From contig NZ_CP117449.1 in NCBI RefSeq assembly GCF_030687835.1, positions 5,022,001 to 5,086,000 of the forward strand: a stretch of 64,000 bases of DNA, in the 5' to 3' direction. The position numbers and the translations under genes are program-made. The number at the start of each line of letters is the position of its first letter. The first letter of the stretch is position 1. Shown here in pieces: positions 17,580 through 26,957 of the stretch. The notes below the pieces were generated by a model. It was not told the DNA's origin and searched no databases. It saw only the letters and a program-made list of their open reading frames with translations. This stretch comes from Pseudomonas hefeiensis. GTDB lineage: Bacteria > Pseudomonadota > Gammaproteobacteria > Pseudomonadales > Pseudomonadaceae.

Positions 17580-17795
17580 TGTGGGAGCACGGCTTGCCCG
17601 CGATGAAGTCGATGCGCTCATCAAAGATCGAGTCGCCTGTTTCGCGAGCAAGCTTTGCTCCCACACTGCCACAGCAAGCTTTGCTCCCACACTGCCGGGG
17701 TGCCTCACAGCAGGCTTTGCTCCCAGGCTGCTGGTGAGCCTCACAGCAGGCTTTGCTCCCACACTGGTGGCGAGCTCACAGCAGGCTTTGATCGC
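17580..17795. repeat. REPIN followed by a tandem array of half-REP units
   Basis: A REPIN (17580-17665) is followed by further same-direction copies of AGCAGGCTTTGCTCCCA at 17673, 17709, 17745 and 17780. The last three steps are ~36 bp, so it reads as a short tandem expansion built from half a REP, with decay at the last copy. It occupies most of the 338-bp gap before quiP. No ORF supported. Confidence 0.75.
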
Positions 17796-17891
17796 CAAAT
17801 CAACAAATAACCCTTACCCCCGCTTGCGCGCCCCCCTCCTGCTCACTAACGTAGCGCCTTTATTGGTGCCCCCTCCCGCAGGAGCTTTGCC

Positions 17892-20342
17892 ATGGCTTCG
17901 CCAGCCTCTATTTTTTCCTTCCCCCGGCTCGGTGTTGCCGCCGCAGTGGCCAGTGTGCTCGGTCTGAGCGGTTGCCAGACCTGGAACGCTCAGGACACTG
18001 TCCCTCCGACCTCCGGTGTGCAACCGCTCAAGGGGCTGGCGCAGAACGTCTCGGTTCGGCGCAATGCCATGGGCATGCCGCTGATCGAAAGCAACAATTT
18101 CCATGACGCGCTGTTCAGCCTCGGCTACGTCCATGCCAGCGACCGCATCAGCCAGATGGTGACCCTGCGCCTGCTGGCTCAGGGTCGTCTGGCAGAAATG
18201 TCCGGAGCCGAACGACTGGACGTCGATCGCTACATGCGTGCGGTCAACCTGAAGAAAAGCGCCGACGAGTTGTACAAAGCCTCCTCGCCGCGGCTCAAAC
18301 GTTTCTTCGAAGTCTATGCCCGCGGCGTCAACGCGTACCTGTTCCGCTATCGCGACAAGTTGCCGCCGGATCTGGCCGCCACCGGCTACAAACCCGAATA
18401 CTGGAAACCGCAAGATTCAGCGCTGATGTTTTGCCTGCTCAATTTCAGCCAGTCGGCCAACCTGCCAGAAGAAATCGCCGCATTGGTACTGGCCCAGACG
18501 GTCACCCCCGACAAACTGGCCTGGCTGAGCCCCTCGTACCCGGATGAACAACTGCCGATGGCCGAGGCCGACAAGCTGCAGGGCATCCGGCTCAGCGGCC
18601 AGGTCCCGGGCCTGAACGAAGTCAGCAAGGCCAGTGCCCAGTTGTCCGAACTCAACTTGCTGAATGTCGCGTCCTCCAGCAACTGGGCCATCGCCCCGCA
18701 TCGCAGCCGCAATGGCAAGAGCCTGCTGGCCAGCGACAGCCATGGGCCGTTGAGCGTGCCGTCATTGTGGGTCCCCGTGCAGATTCGCGCGCCCAAGTAC
18801 CAGGCGGCCGGAGTTTCCGTGGCGGGCATCCCGATGATTCTGGCAGGGTTCAACGGCAAAGTAGCCTGGAGCATGAGCAGCGTCTTGGGCGACAACCAGG
18901 ACCTGTTCCTGGAAAAAATCCGACGCCAGGGCAACGGCTTGTCCTACGAGGTCAATGGCAAATGGCAGCCAGTGATGGTGCGCAACGAGACCTACTTCAT
19001 CAAGGGCCAACGGCCGATTCGCGAAGCGGTGTATGAGACCCGCCACGGCCCACTGCTCAACAGCGTTCAGGGCCCGGCCATGGCCAACGGTCTTGGCCTG
19101 GCCTTGCAGACGCCGAGCTTGAGCGACGACAAAACCCTGGACGCGTTCTTCGATTTGTCCCGGGCGCAGAATGTCGAAAAAGCCTCCGATGCCAGCCGTG
19201 AAATCCGCGCCATCGCGGTGAACATGATCTTTGCCGACGCCAGCCACATTGGCTGGCAAGTCACCGGGCGCTATCCGAACCGCCGCGAAGGCGAAGGCCT
19301 GTTGCCATCGCCCGGTTGGGAAGGTCGCTACGATTGGGATGGCTACGCCGACCCGATGCTGCACCCCTACGATCAGGATCCGGCCCAGGGCTGGCTCGGC
19401 GCCGCCAACCAGCGCGTCATTCCCGACGGCTACGGCATGCAGTTGTCCAATTCCTGGGCCGCCCCAGAGCGTGGCGAGCGCATGGCCGAGCTGGCCGGGG
19501 CCGGCAAGCACGACAGTCGCAGCCTGACCGCCATGCAATATGACCAGACCACGACCTTTGCCGCCAAGCTCAAAAAAGTCTTCGAAGCCCCGGGCATGGC
19601 CCAACCGCTCAAGCAGGCGATCGACGCGCTGCCAGTGGCGGACCGGGCCAAGGCTCACGAGGCCTATACCCGGCTGATGGCTTTCGATGGCCGGCTCAGC
19701 CCAGGTTCCGCCGACGCAGCGATTTATGAACTGTTTCTGCAGGAAAGCATGAAGCAGATCTTCCTCGACGAACTTGGCCCGGACAGCAGTCCGGCGTGGA
19801 AAGCACTACTGGCCAACGGTCAGTTGTCCTACTCGGCTCAGGCCGATCACTTGCTCGGTCGCGAAGACAGCCCGTTCTGGGACGATGTGCGCACACCGCA
19901 GAAAGAAGACAAATCCGTGATCCTGGCCCGCAGCCTGGCAGCGGCCATCACTGCTGGCGACAGCCAGTTGGGCGGTGACCACAGGGCCTGGCAGTGGGGC
20001 AAGCTGCATCGCTACCAATGGAAGAACAGCAGCGGCCAGATCGTGCGCGGCCCGATACCCGCTGGCGGCGATGCCACCACGCTCAACAGCTCGGCATTCG
20101 CCTGGGGCGAGGATTTCAACACCACCCTGGCGCCCGCCATGCGGTTCATCGTCGACTTCGGCCAGCCCGAACCGTTGATGATCCAGGGCGGCCCTGGACA
20201 GTCCGGCAACCCCGCCAGCCCGAACTACGTCAATGGCATTGATCCGTGGATCAAGGGACAGTATCAGCACCTGCCGTTGCAGCCGCAGAACTTTGAGCGG
20301 GCGTACGGCAAGGCGCGCTTGACCCTGGTGCCCGGTAAATAG
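17892..20342 (+). CDS. quiP: Acyl-homoserine lactone acylase QuiP (Ntn-hydrolase)
   Basis: An 816-residue penicillin-acylase-family precursor, closely matching QuiP, which cleaves long-chain acyl-homoserine lactones. A signal/lipobox (GLSGC, C28) sends it to the periplasm/envelope. The alpha region has [13 protein letters not shown]. The self-cleavage serine that becomes the beta-chain N-terminus is in ASSSNWAI (about S263), followed by [15 protein letters not shown]. The C-terminal part has [13 protein letters not shown] and [20 protein letters not shown] lies before the ATG. It could quench quorum signals; no luxI/luxR gene is in the window. Confidence 0.9.
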   Translation: MASPASIFSFPRLGVAAAVASVLGLSGCQTWNAQDTVPPTSGVQPLKGLAQNVSVRRNAMGMPLIESNNFHDALFSLGYVHASDRISQMVTLRLLAQGRLAEMSGAERLDVDRYMRAVNLKKSADELYKASSPRLKRFFEVYARGVNAYLFRYRDKLPPDLAATGYKPEYWKPQDSALMFCLLNFSQSANLPEEIAALVLAQTVTPDKLAWLSPSYPDEQLPMAEADKLQGIRLSGQVPGLNEVSKASAQLSELNLLNVASSSNWAIAPHRSRNGKSLLASDSHGPLSVPSLWVPVQIRAPKYQAAGVSVAGIPMILAGFNGKVAWSMSSVLGDNQDLFLEKIRRQGNGLSYEVNGKWQPVMVRNETYFIKGQRPIREAVYETRHGPLLNSVQGPAMANGLGLALQTPSLSDDKTLDAFFDLSRAQNVEKASDASREIRAIAVNMIFADASHIGWQVTGRYPNRREGEGLLPSPGWEGRYDWDGYADPMLHPYDQDPAQGWLGAANQRVIPDGYGMQLSNSWAAPERGERMAELAGAGKHDSRSLTAMQYDQTTTFAAKLKKVFEAPGMAQPLKQAIDALPVADRAKAHEAYTRLMAFDGRLSPGSADAAIYELFLQESMKQIFLDELGPDSSPAWKALLANGQLSYSAQADHLLGREDSPFWDDVRTPQKEDKSVILARSLAAAITAGDSQLGGDHRAWQWGKLHRYQWKNSSGQIVRGPIPAGGDATTLNSSAFAWGEDFNTTLAPAMRFIVDFGQPEPLMIQGGPGQSGNPASPNYVNGIDPWIKGQYQHLPLQPQNFERAYGKARLTLVPGK

Positions 20343-20351
20343 GCTGTCCGG

Positions 20352-20397
20352 TGTGGCGAGGGAATTTATCCCCGCTGGGCTAACCCCCCTCGCCACA
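20352..20397. repeat. GTGGCGAGGG-type inverted repeat
   Basis: A palindromic element (tgtggcgaggg ... ccctcgccaca) of a second pseudomonad intergenic repeat family, also present at 45208-45320. It lies just after the quiP stop and may end its transcript. Confidence 0.65.
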
Positions 20398-20496
20398 TTT
20401 GTCCGCCCTGTCACCTGATCCTGCCGCACCAAACCCGATAGAACTTCTCCTCCCGCCCCCGCCTCTACCAGACAAGCCCATCTTCCCGGTGAATGC

Positions 20497-21522
20497 ATGG
20501 ATCTTGTCATTGCCCGCCCCGAAGGCCTGTACTGTCCGCCTGGAGATTTCTACATCGACCCCTGGCGCCCAGTGGAACGTTCGGTCATCACCCACGCCCA
20601 CGGCGATCATGCCCGCGGTGGTAACCAACACTACCTGGCGGCGGCCCCCGGCGAAGGCATTTTGCGTTCGCGATTGGGCCAGGACATCAACCTGCAAACC
20701 CTGGCCTACGGCGAGCGATTGCTGCACCACGGCGTGACCTTGAGTTTTCACCCTGCCGGCCACGTACTGGGCTCGGCCCAGGTGCGGATGGAGTATAGAG
20801 GTGAGATCTGGGTGGCGTCCGGGGACTACAAGGTCGAACCCGACGGCACCTGCGCACCGTTCGAATCGGTGAAGTGTCATACGTTCATCACCGAATCCAC
20901 CTTCGGCCTGCCGATTTACCGCTGGCAGCCTCAGGCGCAAATCTTCGACGAAATCAACCAGTGGTGGCGCGGCAACATTGCCGTCGGCCGGGCCAGCGTA
21001 CTGTTCTGCTATTGCTTTGGCAAAGCCCAGCGAATTCTCCACGGAATCGACGACAGCCTGGGCCCAATCCTGGCCCACGGCGCGGTAGGACCACTGAACC
21101 GGGTCTACCGCGAAGCCGGGGTCCGTCTGCCAGCGACGATCTATGCCGGCGATATCAAAAAGAACGACCCGATCATGAACCAGGCGCTGATCATCGCTTC
21201 CCCCTCTGCCGGCGGCAGTACCTGGATGCGCCGTTTCGGTGACTACAGCGACGCCTTCGCCAGCGGCTGGATGCGCTTGCGTGGCACCCGTCGGCGGCGC
21301 GGCGTGGATCGGGGTTTCGTGCTGTCCGACCACGCCGACTGGCCCGGCCTGCTCTGGGCCATCGAACAGACCGGCGCCGAGCGGGTGATGGTCACCCACG
21401 GCTCAGTGGGCGTGCTGGTGCGCCATTTGTGCGAGCAAGGCCTGGATGCCCAAGGCTTCACCACCGAATACGGTGACGATGAAGAAGACGTCGCCAGCGC
21501 CACTGGCGAGGACGCGTCATGA
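20497..21522 (+). CDS. Ligase-associated DNA exonuclease (metallo-beta-lactamase/beta-CASP fold)
   Basis: 341 residues. The metal-binding box is HAHGDHARGG (about 29-34), with later GHVLGSAQ, the aspartate of ASGDYK, and LSDHADW and THGS histidines of the beta-CASP type. This is the Exo partner (5'-OH DNA exonuclease) of the Lig/Lhr/PdeM DNA-repair cluster. The stop overlaps the next start as ATGA, so the ligase is translationally coupled. The helicase and PdeM genes that normally follow are not found. Confidence 0.9.
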   Translation: MDLVIARPEGLYCPPGDFYIDPWRPVERSVITHAHGDHARGGNQHYLAAAPGEGILRSRLGQDINLQTLAYGERLLHHGVTLSFHPAGHVLGSAQVRMEYRGEIWVASGDYKVEPDGTCAPFESVKCHTFITESTFGLPIYRWQPQAQIFDEINQWWRGNIAVGRASVLFCYCFGKAQRILHGIDDSLGPILAHGAVGPLNRVYREAGVRLPATIYAGDIKKNDPIMNQALIIASPSAGGSTWMRRFGDYSDAFASGWMRLRGTRRRRGVDRGFVLSDHADWPGLLWAIEQTGAERVMVTHGSVGVLVRHLCEQGLDAQGFTTEYGDDEEDVASATGEDAS

Positions 21523-23210
21523 AAGCCTTCGCCCAGTTGTATGCCGAACTGGACGCCACCACCTCCAGCAATGCCAAACTCGCCGCCATGCAGGATTACT
21601 TCACCAAGGCGCCGCCCCAGGATGCGGCGTGGGCCGTGTATTTCCTGTCCGGCGGGCGCCCGCGACAACTGGTGCCGGTCAAGACCTTGAGGGAATTGGC
21701 GGTGCAGATATCCGGTTTGTCACTGTGGCTGTTCGAAGAAAGCTATCAGGCCGTGGGTGATCTGGCTGAAACCATCTCACTGATCCTGCCAGAATCGCCC
21801 CACCGTTCCGACGAAGGCCTGGCGCTGTGGATCGAAGAGAAACTCCTGCCGCTGCGCGGCGAATCGCCCGAGGTGCTGGCGGTGCAGTTGCCGGCGTTGT
21901 GGGCGCAACTCGACCGAGCCAGCCTGATGCTGTGCATCAAACTCATCACCGGCAGTTTTCGCGTGGGGGTGTCCAAGTTGCTGGTCACCCGCGCGCTGGC
22001 GGCCATGGCCGGGCTGGACAGCAAACGGGTCGCCCAGCGGCTGGTGGGTTATACCGACCTGTCCCATCGCCCGACCGCTGCCGGCTACCTCAAGCTCATC
22101 GCTGCCGAATCCGATGATGAGCACGCCCAGCGTGGCGGCCAGCCTTATCCGTTCTTCCTGGCTCATGCGTTGGCGCAAGCGGTGGAGCAATTCGACACGA
22201 CACTGGGGCCGGCCAGTGACTGGCAAGTAGAATGGAAGTGGGACGGGATTCGCTCCCAGGTGGTCAAGCGCGATGGCCATTTGTGGGTCTGGTCCCGGGG
22301 CGAAGAGCTGGTCACCGAACGCTTCCCCGAATTGCACTCCTTGGCGCAGGCGTTGCCCGACGGCACGGTGATCGATGGCGAAATCGTGGTCTGGAAAGCC
22401 TCTCAACCGGTCACCGAGGATGCGTTCGACCCGGACACACCGCTGGTACCCAAAGTCCAGCCCTTCGCCTTGCTGCAGCAGCGCATCGGTCGCAAGACCC
22501 TGGGCAAGAAAATCCTCGAGGATGCCCCGGTAGTCGTAATGGCCTATGACCTGCTGGAATGGCAGGGCGAGGATTGGCGCAGCCGTTCCCAGGCCGAGCG
22601 CCGCGAGCAGTTGGAGGCGCTGATTGCCCACTGCCGCAGCGCGGTGCTGCTGCCGTCGCCAATCGTCACGGGCGATGATTGGTTCGACCTCGCCCGGCAG
22701 CGCGAAGCGTCCCGCAGCCTCGGCGTCGAAGGCATGATGCTCAAGGCCCGCGACGCGCTGTACGGCGTCGGCCGGACCAAGGACATGGGGGTGTGGTGGA
22801 AATGGAAGATCGACCCGTTCAGTGTCGACGCGGTACTGATCTATGCGCAACGCGGGCATGGCCGCCGCGCCAGCTTGTACAGCGACTACACCTTTGCTGT
22901 CTGGGACAACCCGCCGGGCAGCCGCGAACGCACACTGGTGCCGTTCGCCAAGGCGTATTCGGGGCTGACCGATGAACAAATGCGCCAGGTCGACAGCATC
23001 GTGCGCAAGACCACCGTGGAGAAGTTCGGCCCGGTGAGCAGTGTTACCCCCACCCTGGTTTTTGAGCTGGGCTTCGAGGGGATCGCCTTGTCCAAGCGCC
23101 ACAAGAGCGGGATCGCCGTGCGCTTCCCGCGGATGTTGCGCTGGCGCCAGGACAAGAGCGTCGACGAGGCGGACACGCTGGCGACGCTTCAGGATCTGTT
23201 GAAAAGTTGA
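21519..23210 (+). CDS. ATP-dependent DNA ligase (cluster ligase, 563 aa)
   Basis: The N-terminal ligase DNA-binding domain covers about residues 1-215 (FRVGVSKLLVTRALA). The adenylated lysine lies in EWKWDGIRSQ (K of KWDG, about residue 242). Then DGEIVVW, GVEGMMLKARDALY and WWKWKIDP are ligase motifs III-V, and the OB domain has FELGFEGIALSKRHKSGIAVRFP. This is the family coupled to the MBL exonuclease, not the Ku-dependent LigD or NAD-dependent LigA. It seals nicks in repair. Its ATG overlaps the exonuclease stop. Confidence 0.93.
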   Translation: MKAFAQLYAELDATTSSNAKLAAMQDYFTKAPPQDAAWAVYFLSGGRPRQLVPVKTLRELAVQISGLSLWLFEESYQAVGDLAETISLILPESPHRSDEGLALWIEEKLLPLRGESPEVLAVQLPALWAQLDRASLMLCIKLITGSFRVGVSKLLVTRALAAMAGLDSKRVAQRLVGYTDLSHRPTAAGYLKLIAAESDDEHAQRGGQPYPFFLAHALAQAVEQFDTTLGPASDWQVEWKWDGIRSQVVKRDGHLWVWSRGEELVTERFPELHSLAQALPDGTVIDGEIVVWKASQPVTEDAFDPDTPLVPKVQPFALLQQRIGRKTLGKKILEDAPVVVMAYDLLEWQGEDWRSRSQAERREQLEALIAHCRSAVLLPSPIVTGDDWFDLARQREASRSLGVEGMMLKARDALYGVGRTKDMGVWWKWKIDPFSVDAVLIYAQRGHGRRASLYSDYTFAVWDNPPGSRERTLVPFAKAYSGLTDEQMRQVDSIVRKTTVEKFGPVSSVTPTLVFELGFEGIALSKRHKSGIAVRFPRMLRWRQDKSVDEADTLATLQDLLKS

Positions 23211-23246
23211 CCGCCCGCCTCCAACTGGAACCCGCTTCGGCCCGTG

Positions 23247-25157
23247 TCATGACGGCCTCCACGTCAAGGCGAAAATATTCTCACCCGGTACTTCAAAACG
23301 AATGCGTCCATCCCGGCACTGGACAGGGGCATCGCGCTGGCGGCTATCAGGTCCGAAAAGGCTGAGGGATGGGCAGACAGTGCCTGCGCCCCGCAGGCTG
23401 ATCCGTTGCAGGCGGTCGCCCTTGTTTACGCCCAGCACGCTGCGTTCGTTGCCGCGGGCCATCGCCAGGGCATCGACCTCGAAGGCGCTGTTGTCCATAC
23501 GCAGGACCTGATCGAGCCAGTGCGACTGGATGAAGTGCTGCGCCAAGCCTACCGGCTTGAGCTCGAAGCGATCAGGCGCTGGCAGGCGGATCATGCCTTT
23601 GAGGTGGTGCGGATCGTCAGCGGCCTGAAACCAATTGAGCACGTCGAGCAAACCATCCTGGGCTGAGTTGATCGCAACCGAGGCCCACCACAGCGATGCG
23701 AAGTGCGTCTCTTGTTCGTAAGGACTGACGCTTGAACCACTGGAAATATTGGTCTGGTCCAGCAACAGCGCCTTGCGTGGCCGGCCATCGGCTTGCAGGC
23801 CGACGACTTCGGCAGCCCGGCGCACGGAGTCGCGGTAGACCCGCGTGGCCAGCAGGTCACGAATCATCCACTCGTGCCAGGCCAGGGCATCGATTTGCGC
23901 TGCCGATTCGTCGAGCATGCGCCGAGCCCAGTCGATGCCACGGTGCTGGGCGCCTCGGCGCGTAAACGGTCCGTTGACGAAGCGCGAGCTGGCGGGCATG
24001 GCGATACGCACCCCCGCCTCCCGCGCCCCCGGGTAGTCGAGCACCTGGCGATACATGGCATCGAAGAAGTGTTTGTATGTCGCATAGTCGGGGTAGTTGT
24101 AGTTGGGTTCATCGGCAAACGAGAGGTAGTGAGTGCCGCTACCCAGGGCCACAGTGGCCGCCAGCCAGGCGTTCAGGCCGGCGATGCTCTGGCTGTCGGC
24201 CTTCAGGTCGGCCTTACGCCCAGTGGCGGCCAGCAAGGTGATGTTCGTATCGATGCCACCGCGCTCCAGATAAAAACGCCTGAAGGCATCTTCGTAATGG
24301 GGGTCAGCGGCCATGATATCGACGGCGCTGTAAAAGCTACCCGCACGGGGCTTGAGCGCGTCGAGTGCGCTGTGGCTTGCAGGCGGCGCAAGCAGGTAGG
24401 GCAAGGCCAAGCCCAGGCGCGGCGTGGGGCCCGAAATCTCGGAGTGCAGGACCAGTTCGGTACGGCCGCTGTCCTGTCGCAGCGGCTGCAGGTGCTGAGC
24501 ACGCTGGGCAAACAGGTTAGCGGTGCCGTCCAGCCAGAAGGCCGCTTTACCTCTACCCTGCAGGCGCAGACGCCAGTCTTGATCCCTATCGCTGACAGGT
24601 AAGGCAATCTGGTCGAACTTTGGGTAGTCCTGGTAGGGTTTGAGTTTCAGTTCGACTGTTTTGCCATCGCCCAGGCGCTCGGCATTCAGAGCCCTGACGC
24701 CGCCGAAATACTTGCCCGCCAGGATCGCCTGCTCACCGGCGCGGACCTTGAAATACAACTCGACGTTGGCGGCGGTCTCGACGCTGAAGTGCACTTTCGT
24801 CGGCGCGAACAGGGCGACGGTTTTGTCGTCGTGCTCAAAGCGATAGCGCCTGAAGCTATAGCCCGGGACTTCGACGCGGTAGCTGGCGGCGCTGGCGGGC
24901 AATGCCCAGCTTTGTTTGCCGCTCCCTTCGCTGGCGGGAATAAAACGCTCGTCGCGCAACTGCCCCTGCCCGTCCAGCAAGTAAATACGTTCTTCATTAG
25001 CGTCGGTTTGCCAGGCCGGCACCCAACTGATGCGCAACGTATCGTCGCGCCCCGCCTGCAAATAGAGGCTGCCGTCACGAATATCGCCCCAGCGCATTGG
25101 CGCGGCTTGGGCCAGGCTGCTGAACACCAGCGTTAATATCACGGCGATGCGTTTCAT
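23247..25157 (-). CDS. Secreted protein with glycosidase-like domain, function unknown
   Basis: 636 residues. The signal peptide ends at AQAAP (about 19). Residues 20-230 look beta-rich (LYLQAGRDDTLRISWVPAW). From about 265 to 500 the sequence resembles a TIM-barrel glycoside hydrolase: FADEPNYN (349-352, the E-P-N acid/base type motif), WHEW (427-430) and LLLDQTNISSG. The C-terminal ~120 residues are again beta-rich. A role cutting or remodelling an exopolysaccharide is possible but unproven, and family membership was not determined. It is divergent from an acyltransferase gene, and converges on the DNA ligase, 36 bp apart. Confidence 0.65.
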   Translation of the reverse strand: MKRIAVILTLVFSSLAQAAPMRWGDIRDGSLYLQAGRDDTLRISWVPAWQTDANEERIYLLDGQGQLRDERFIPASEGSGKQSWALPASAASYRVEVPGYSFRRYRFEHDDKTVALFAPTKVHFSVETAANVELYFKVRAGEQAILAGKYFGGVRALNAERLGDGKTVELKLKPYQDYPKFDQIALPVSDRDQDWRLRLQGRGKAAFWLDGTANLFAQRAQHLQPLRQDSGRTELVLHSEISGPTPRLGLALPYLLAPPASHSALDALKPRAGSFYSAVDIMAADPHYEDAFRRFYLERGGIDTNITLLAATGRKADLKADSQSIAGLNAWLAATVALGSGTHYLSFADEPNYNYPDYATYKHFFDAMYRQVLDYPGAREAGVRIAMPASSRFVNGPFTRRGAQHRGIDWARRMLDESAAQIDALAWHEWMIRDLLATRVYRDSVRRAAEVVGLQADGRPRKALLLDQTNISSGSSVSPYEQETHFASLWWASVAINSAQDGLLDVLNWFQAADDPHHLKGMIRLPAPDRFELKPVGLAQHFIQSHWLDQVLRMDNSAFEVDALAMARGNERSVLGVNKGDRLQRISLRGAGTVCPSLSLFGPDSRQRDAPVQCRDGRIRFEVPGENIFALTWRPS

Positions 25158-25592
25158 AGTGTCCTTTTTACAGCCTAACTCAGGCGCGTTGGCGCTCTGC
25201 CATCATCGTTCTACACAGTAGTCGGTATGTAACATGCGTGAGAAAAATAGTGTGAATCGTCGATGAACGGTATTTAAGAACATGTAGCCAGGCGCCGCTT
25301 CATGCGCCGCTAAAAAAACTATTGAGGCCCCGCACACTAGCGGTTTTTCTGACGCCGTAATTGCGTCATCAGTGTATTCATCACGACAGAAAAAAACCGC
25401 CTTGCTCTTTTAAAGAGCAATGCTAACGTGACATCAGACTCACCATTTATTTAAGTGTCTCCAATCGTCCAGATCCTGTGCCAGGCCCTTCATGCAACAG
25501 TGACGGGGATACCGTCATGGCACCTCCCCCAATGGCATGGCGACCGGAGTGAAATCCAAGACGTGCCATTCACACGTGTAAGGGAGCCTGAC
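25158..25592. other. 435-bp divergent intergenic region, AT-richer, with two dyads
   Basis: The gap separates the divergent glycosidase-like and acyltransferase genes and is visibly more AT-rich than the flanks. It holds a long inverted repeat, GCGGTTTTTCTG (about 25340-25351) against CAGAAAAAAACCGC (to 25400), and the palindrome at 25402-25420. Those are the only structures seen; no ORF is supported. Confidence 0.6.
25402..25420. promoter_or_regulatory. Perfect 19-bp palindrome, operator-like
   Basis: TTGCTCTTTTAAAGAGCAA has two perfect 9-bp arms and one central base. It could be an operator or a small hairpin. It lies 172 bp upstream of the acyltransferase start. Confidence 0.4.
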
Positions 25593-26741
25593 ATGCGCGC
25601 AGAGAAGCGGTTTCTTTCACTGGACAGTTTCAGGGGGTTGATGGCCCTTTCAGTAATGGTTTATCACTTACGCGTCAGCGGTAGTTTTACCGAATGGTTG
25701 TTATTCCGTCATGCTGAAGTATTTGTATCTTTCTTCTTTGTATTGAGTGGCTTTGTATTGACACATGCTTATGGCCGCTCGGCGCAGTTTAATTTTCGAA
25801 AGTTTTTCATAACACGAACTTTCCGCTTGCTCCCCTTGCACCTCTTCATGCTAGGCATTTTTATACTATTAGAGTGCGGCAGATATATGGCCGCCCAAAA
25901 AGGCATGGACTTCAACAATGCGCCATTTTCAGGGAAGTTTGCCCCTTCTGAAATCCTGCCGAATGCATTGTTGTTGCAATCCTGGACGCATTTGACTAAT
26001 CCACTGTCGTTCAACTATCCGTCCTGGAGCATCAGTATCGAGTATTACACCTACATGATCTTCGCCCTGATTGTGAGCATCGCGTTCGGCGTCAGGACGT
26101 GGGTATGGGTGACAACGGTGCTCGTGGCCTTGGCGCTGATGCATGCAGGCAATACCTTCTTCACCATCGAGTCGCTACGCGGCCTCGCCTACTTTTTCAC
26201 CGGCTGCCTGGCTTACGCCGTGTATTTGAGGCTCCCCCATCCCAGCCGCGCGCAGACCTGGTTGCTGACAACGCTTGAAGTGGCGGCGGTGACAGCGGGG
26301 CTGATTTTCGTAATCAACGATTTTGCAGCCAAGCAGCTCTGGGCCAGCCCGCTGTTCGGTGTCATCGTTGTGATATTCGCCTTTGATGGCGGCGCCGTGT
26401 CGCGCTTGTTGGCGGGCCGTGGCTTCGGTTTTCTGGGCAAGTTGTCTTACTCCATCTACCTGACCCACGCGGCTGTTCTGTTTTGCGTAGTGTCGGCGTT
26501 CATGGTGGCGAAGAAAATTCTTGGCGTTGACATTGCACCGGTGATCGACGGGACTCGGTATCTGGACCTCGGCAATGTACTGCTCAATAACCTCATCGCT
26601 GTGCTGGTAGCGGGAACGGTAGTCCTGGTGTCGATGTTCACCTACCGATATGTCGAAATGACCGGGCAATCCCTTGGTCGAGCGCTTAGCAACACCCCCT
26701 CGCACAGCGGCCCAGTATTGAGACCTGATACTGAGGCGTAA
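25593..26741 (+). CDS. OafA-type membrane acyltransferase (acyltransferase 3)
   Basis: 382 residues with about ten membrane segments. The family-3 N-terminal signature is LDSFRGLMALSVMVYHL (Arg, His), followed by FFFVLSGFVLTHAYG and the FRLLPLHLFML segment. Such enzymes acetylate or acylate surface sugars and exopolysaccharides. The start chosen has AAGGGAG six bases upstream. GC is lower in the first 400 bp, suggesting transfer or relaxed selection. Divergence from a secreted glycosidase-like protein hints at a shared polysaccharide substrate. Confidence 0.82.
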   Translation: MRAEKRFLSLDSFRGLMALSVMVYHLRVSGSFTEWLLFRHAEVFVSFFFVLSGFVLTHAYGRSAQFNFRKFFITRTFRLLPLHLFMLGIFILLECGRYMAAQKGMDFNNAPFSGKFAPSEILPNALLLQSWTHLTNPLSFNYPSWSISIEYYTYMIFALIVSIAFGVRTWVWVTTVLVALALMHAGNTFFTIESLRGLAYFFTGCLAYAVYLRLPHPSRAQTWLLTTLEVAAVTAGLIFVINDFAAKQLWASPLFGVIVVIFAFDGGAVSRLLAGRGFGFLGKLSYSIYLTHAAVLFCVVSAFMVAKKILGVDIAPVIDGTRYLDLGNVLLNNLIAVLVAGTVVLVSMFTYRYVEMTGQSLGRALSNTPSHSGPVLRPDTEA

Positions 26742-26957
26742 AAAACAGCAGAGTCCGCGCCATCCTGGTGCGTCTTTTGAAGCCTGCTCATCCCCGCGCA
26801 CCATCACGTCCCGCCGGCTGCCGCCAAAGTTTTTAAAACGCTTGTTCGGCACTCTGGTTCGGAAATTGCTACCTTTATGCCGTCATACCGTTCTCGCCTT
26901 CACCGGTAACAATACTTACGCGCCACAAGCGCTCATATTGGTTTTAGGGATTGAATA

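Noticed and set aside
17640..17795. Possible CRISPR array
   Set aside because: Units are REP halves with near-identical sequence between them; no unique spacers and no cas genes.
21777..23102. 441-codon frame opposite the DNA ligase
   Set aside because: Antisense of a confirmed gene; composition typical of shadow frames.
25593..26741. Genomic island with integrase around the acyltransferase
   Set aside because: Lower GC only in part of one gene; no integrase, transposase or direct repeats seen at either edge.
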